From NCBI GenBank assembly GCA_031546985.1, contig JAVBJN010000110.1, positions 1 through 31,510 of the forward strand: DNA of 31,510 nt, in the 5' to 3' direction. The notes beneath the pieces were generated by a model. That model searched no databases and had not been told where the DNA came from. It worked only from the letters and a program-made list of their open reading frames with translations. Both the position numbers and the translations under genes were made by a program. This document shows, in pieces, positions 31,232 to 31,510 of this stretch. The stretch is from JAVBJN01 sp031546985. GTDB lineage: Bacteria; Bacteroidota; Bacteroidia; Chitinophagales; Chitinophagaceae. How positions within the stretch are numbered: the first letter of the stretch is position 1; the number at the start of each line of letters is the position of its first letter.

Positions 31232-31510
31232 TTCCTGCCGGGGGTAGCCGGGCAGGGTTTGTTTTCGAGTGTTTTGATGCTGGTAATAATGAGTCCGGGC
31301 CTGCGGGCATCGGCATTGTCTACAATAGAATCCATCACCCCTTCTGCAGACAGGTACATGGCCTCTCCCGGCCTGGTGCGCTTGTACAGGTACAATTGCT
31401 CTACGTAGCGGTACATGGCTTTGCCCGATACGGGGTACACTTCTTTGGAACCACAGGGTTTAAATGCCGCCATATCTGCATTGTAGCGAAACATGCCTTC
31501 TATCGCCTGG
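31228..31510 (-). CDS. C-terminal part of a probable secreted or lipoprotein gene, cut by the window edge
   Basis: The reading frame runs off the right edge; the methionine at 31494 need not be the start, because the frame stays open upstream of it (…AIEGMFRY). About 94 residues are visible. MAAFKPCGSKEVYPV followed by a strand-rich segment (AMYRYVEQLYLYKRTRPGEA) resembles the small OB-like domain seen at the C-terminus of NlpE-like envelope lipoproteins; this is a weak motif resemblance. The protein ends SIKTLENKPCPATPGRN. It is followed, 49 bases on, by the OmpH-like gene on the same strand. Confidence 0.5.
   Translation of the reverse strand, partial: QAIEGMFRYNADMAAFKPCGSKEVYPVSGKAMYRYVEQLYLYKRTRPGEAMYLSAEGVMDSIVDNADARRPGLIITSIKTLENKPCPATPGRN

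Overview
The window looks like a chromosomal piece of a Bacteroidota bacterium, most likely family Chitinophagaceae. The evidence is: -7 boxes of the TAnnTTTG type (two perfect copies in front of tandem tRNA genes), secreted proteins with type IX secretion sorting domains, a beta-propeller/LytS kinase with a LytTR regulator, and several interspersed intergenic repeat families seen often in this group. The family-level placement is inference. No phage, transposase, integrase or CRISPR locus is visible.

Layout, left to right. 1-706 is a tandem cluster of long imperfect palindromes. Then come gcvP (glycine cleavage P-protein, minus strand), a divergent single-cysteine thioredoxin-like gene, and an 850-base intergenic mosaic of at least four repeat types. 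5316-9272 is a signalling module: a BvgS-like hybrid kinase (kinase + receiver + HPt) and an NtrC-type sigma-54 activator, transcribed towards each other with one base between their stop codons, each headed by a match to the sigma-54 -24/-12 promoter. A small secreted PepSY-like protein and an orphan TPR histidine kinase follow on the minus strand. Next are a secreted dienelactone hydrolase and a divergent clade-3 catalase, then an operon of a propeller/Y_Y_Y/LytS kinase and a LytTR response regulator.

18956-19629 has no intact gene but holds the most unusual signal here. Four dispersed hairpins share a loop core close to AGTATAGTCGGGATC, and their stems differ in sequence yet keep pairing. 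A broken signal-peptide start lies among them and a bidirectional terminator closes the region. Rightwards follow, all on the minus strand: an aldo/keto reductase and its neighbouring AraC regulator, a DUF481 outer-membrane protein, a T9SS-sorted protein, a dead copy of the 5' end of the AraC gene, a second T9SS-sorted protein, two identical tandem tRNA-Gln(UUG) genes each with its own promoter and terminator, an amino-acid permease overlapping a heptose-7-phosphate kinase, an OmpH/Skp-like protein, and a gene cut by the window edge.

Working together: the sigma-54 pair looks like a self-amplifying phosphorelay, inferred from promoter placement. The propeller kinase and LytTR protein form a second, co-transcribed system. 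The catalase and reductase fit stress and redox housekeeping, and the T9SS, DUF481, OmpH and heptose-kinase genes concern the cell envelope.
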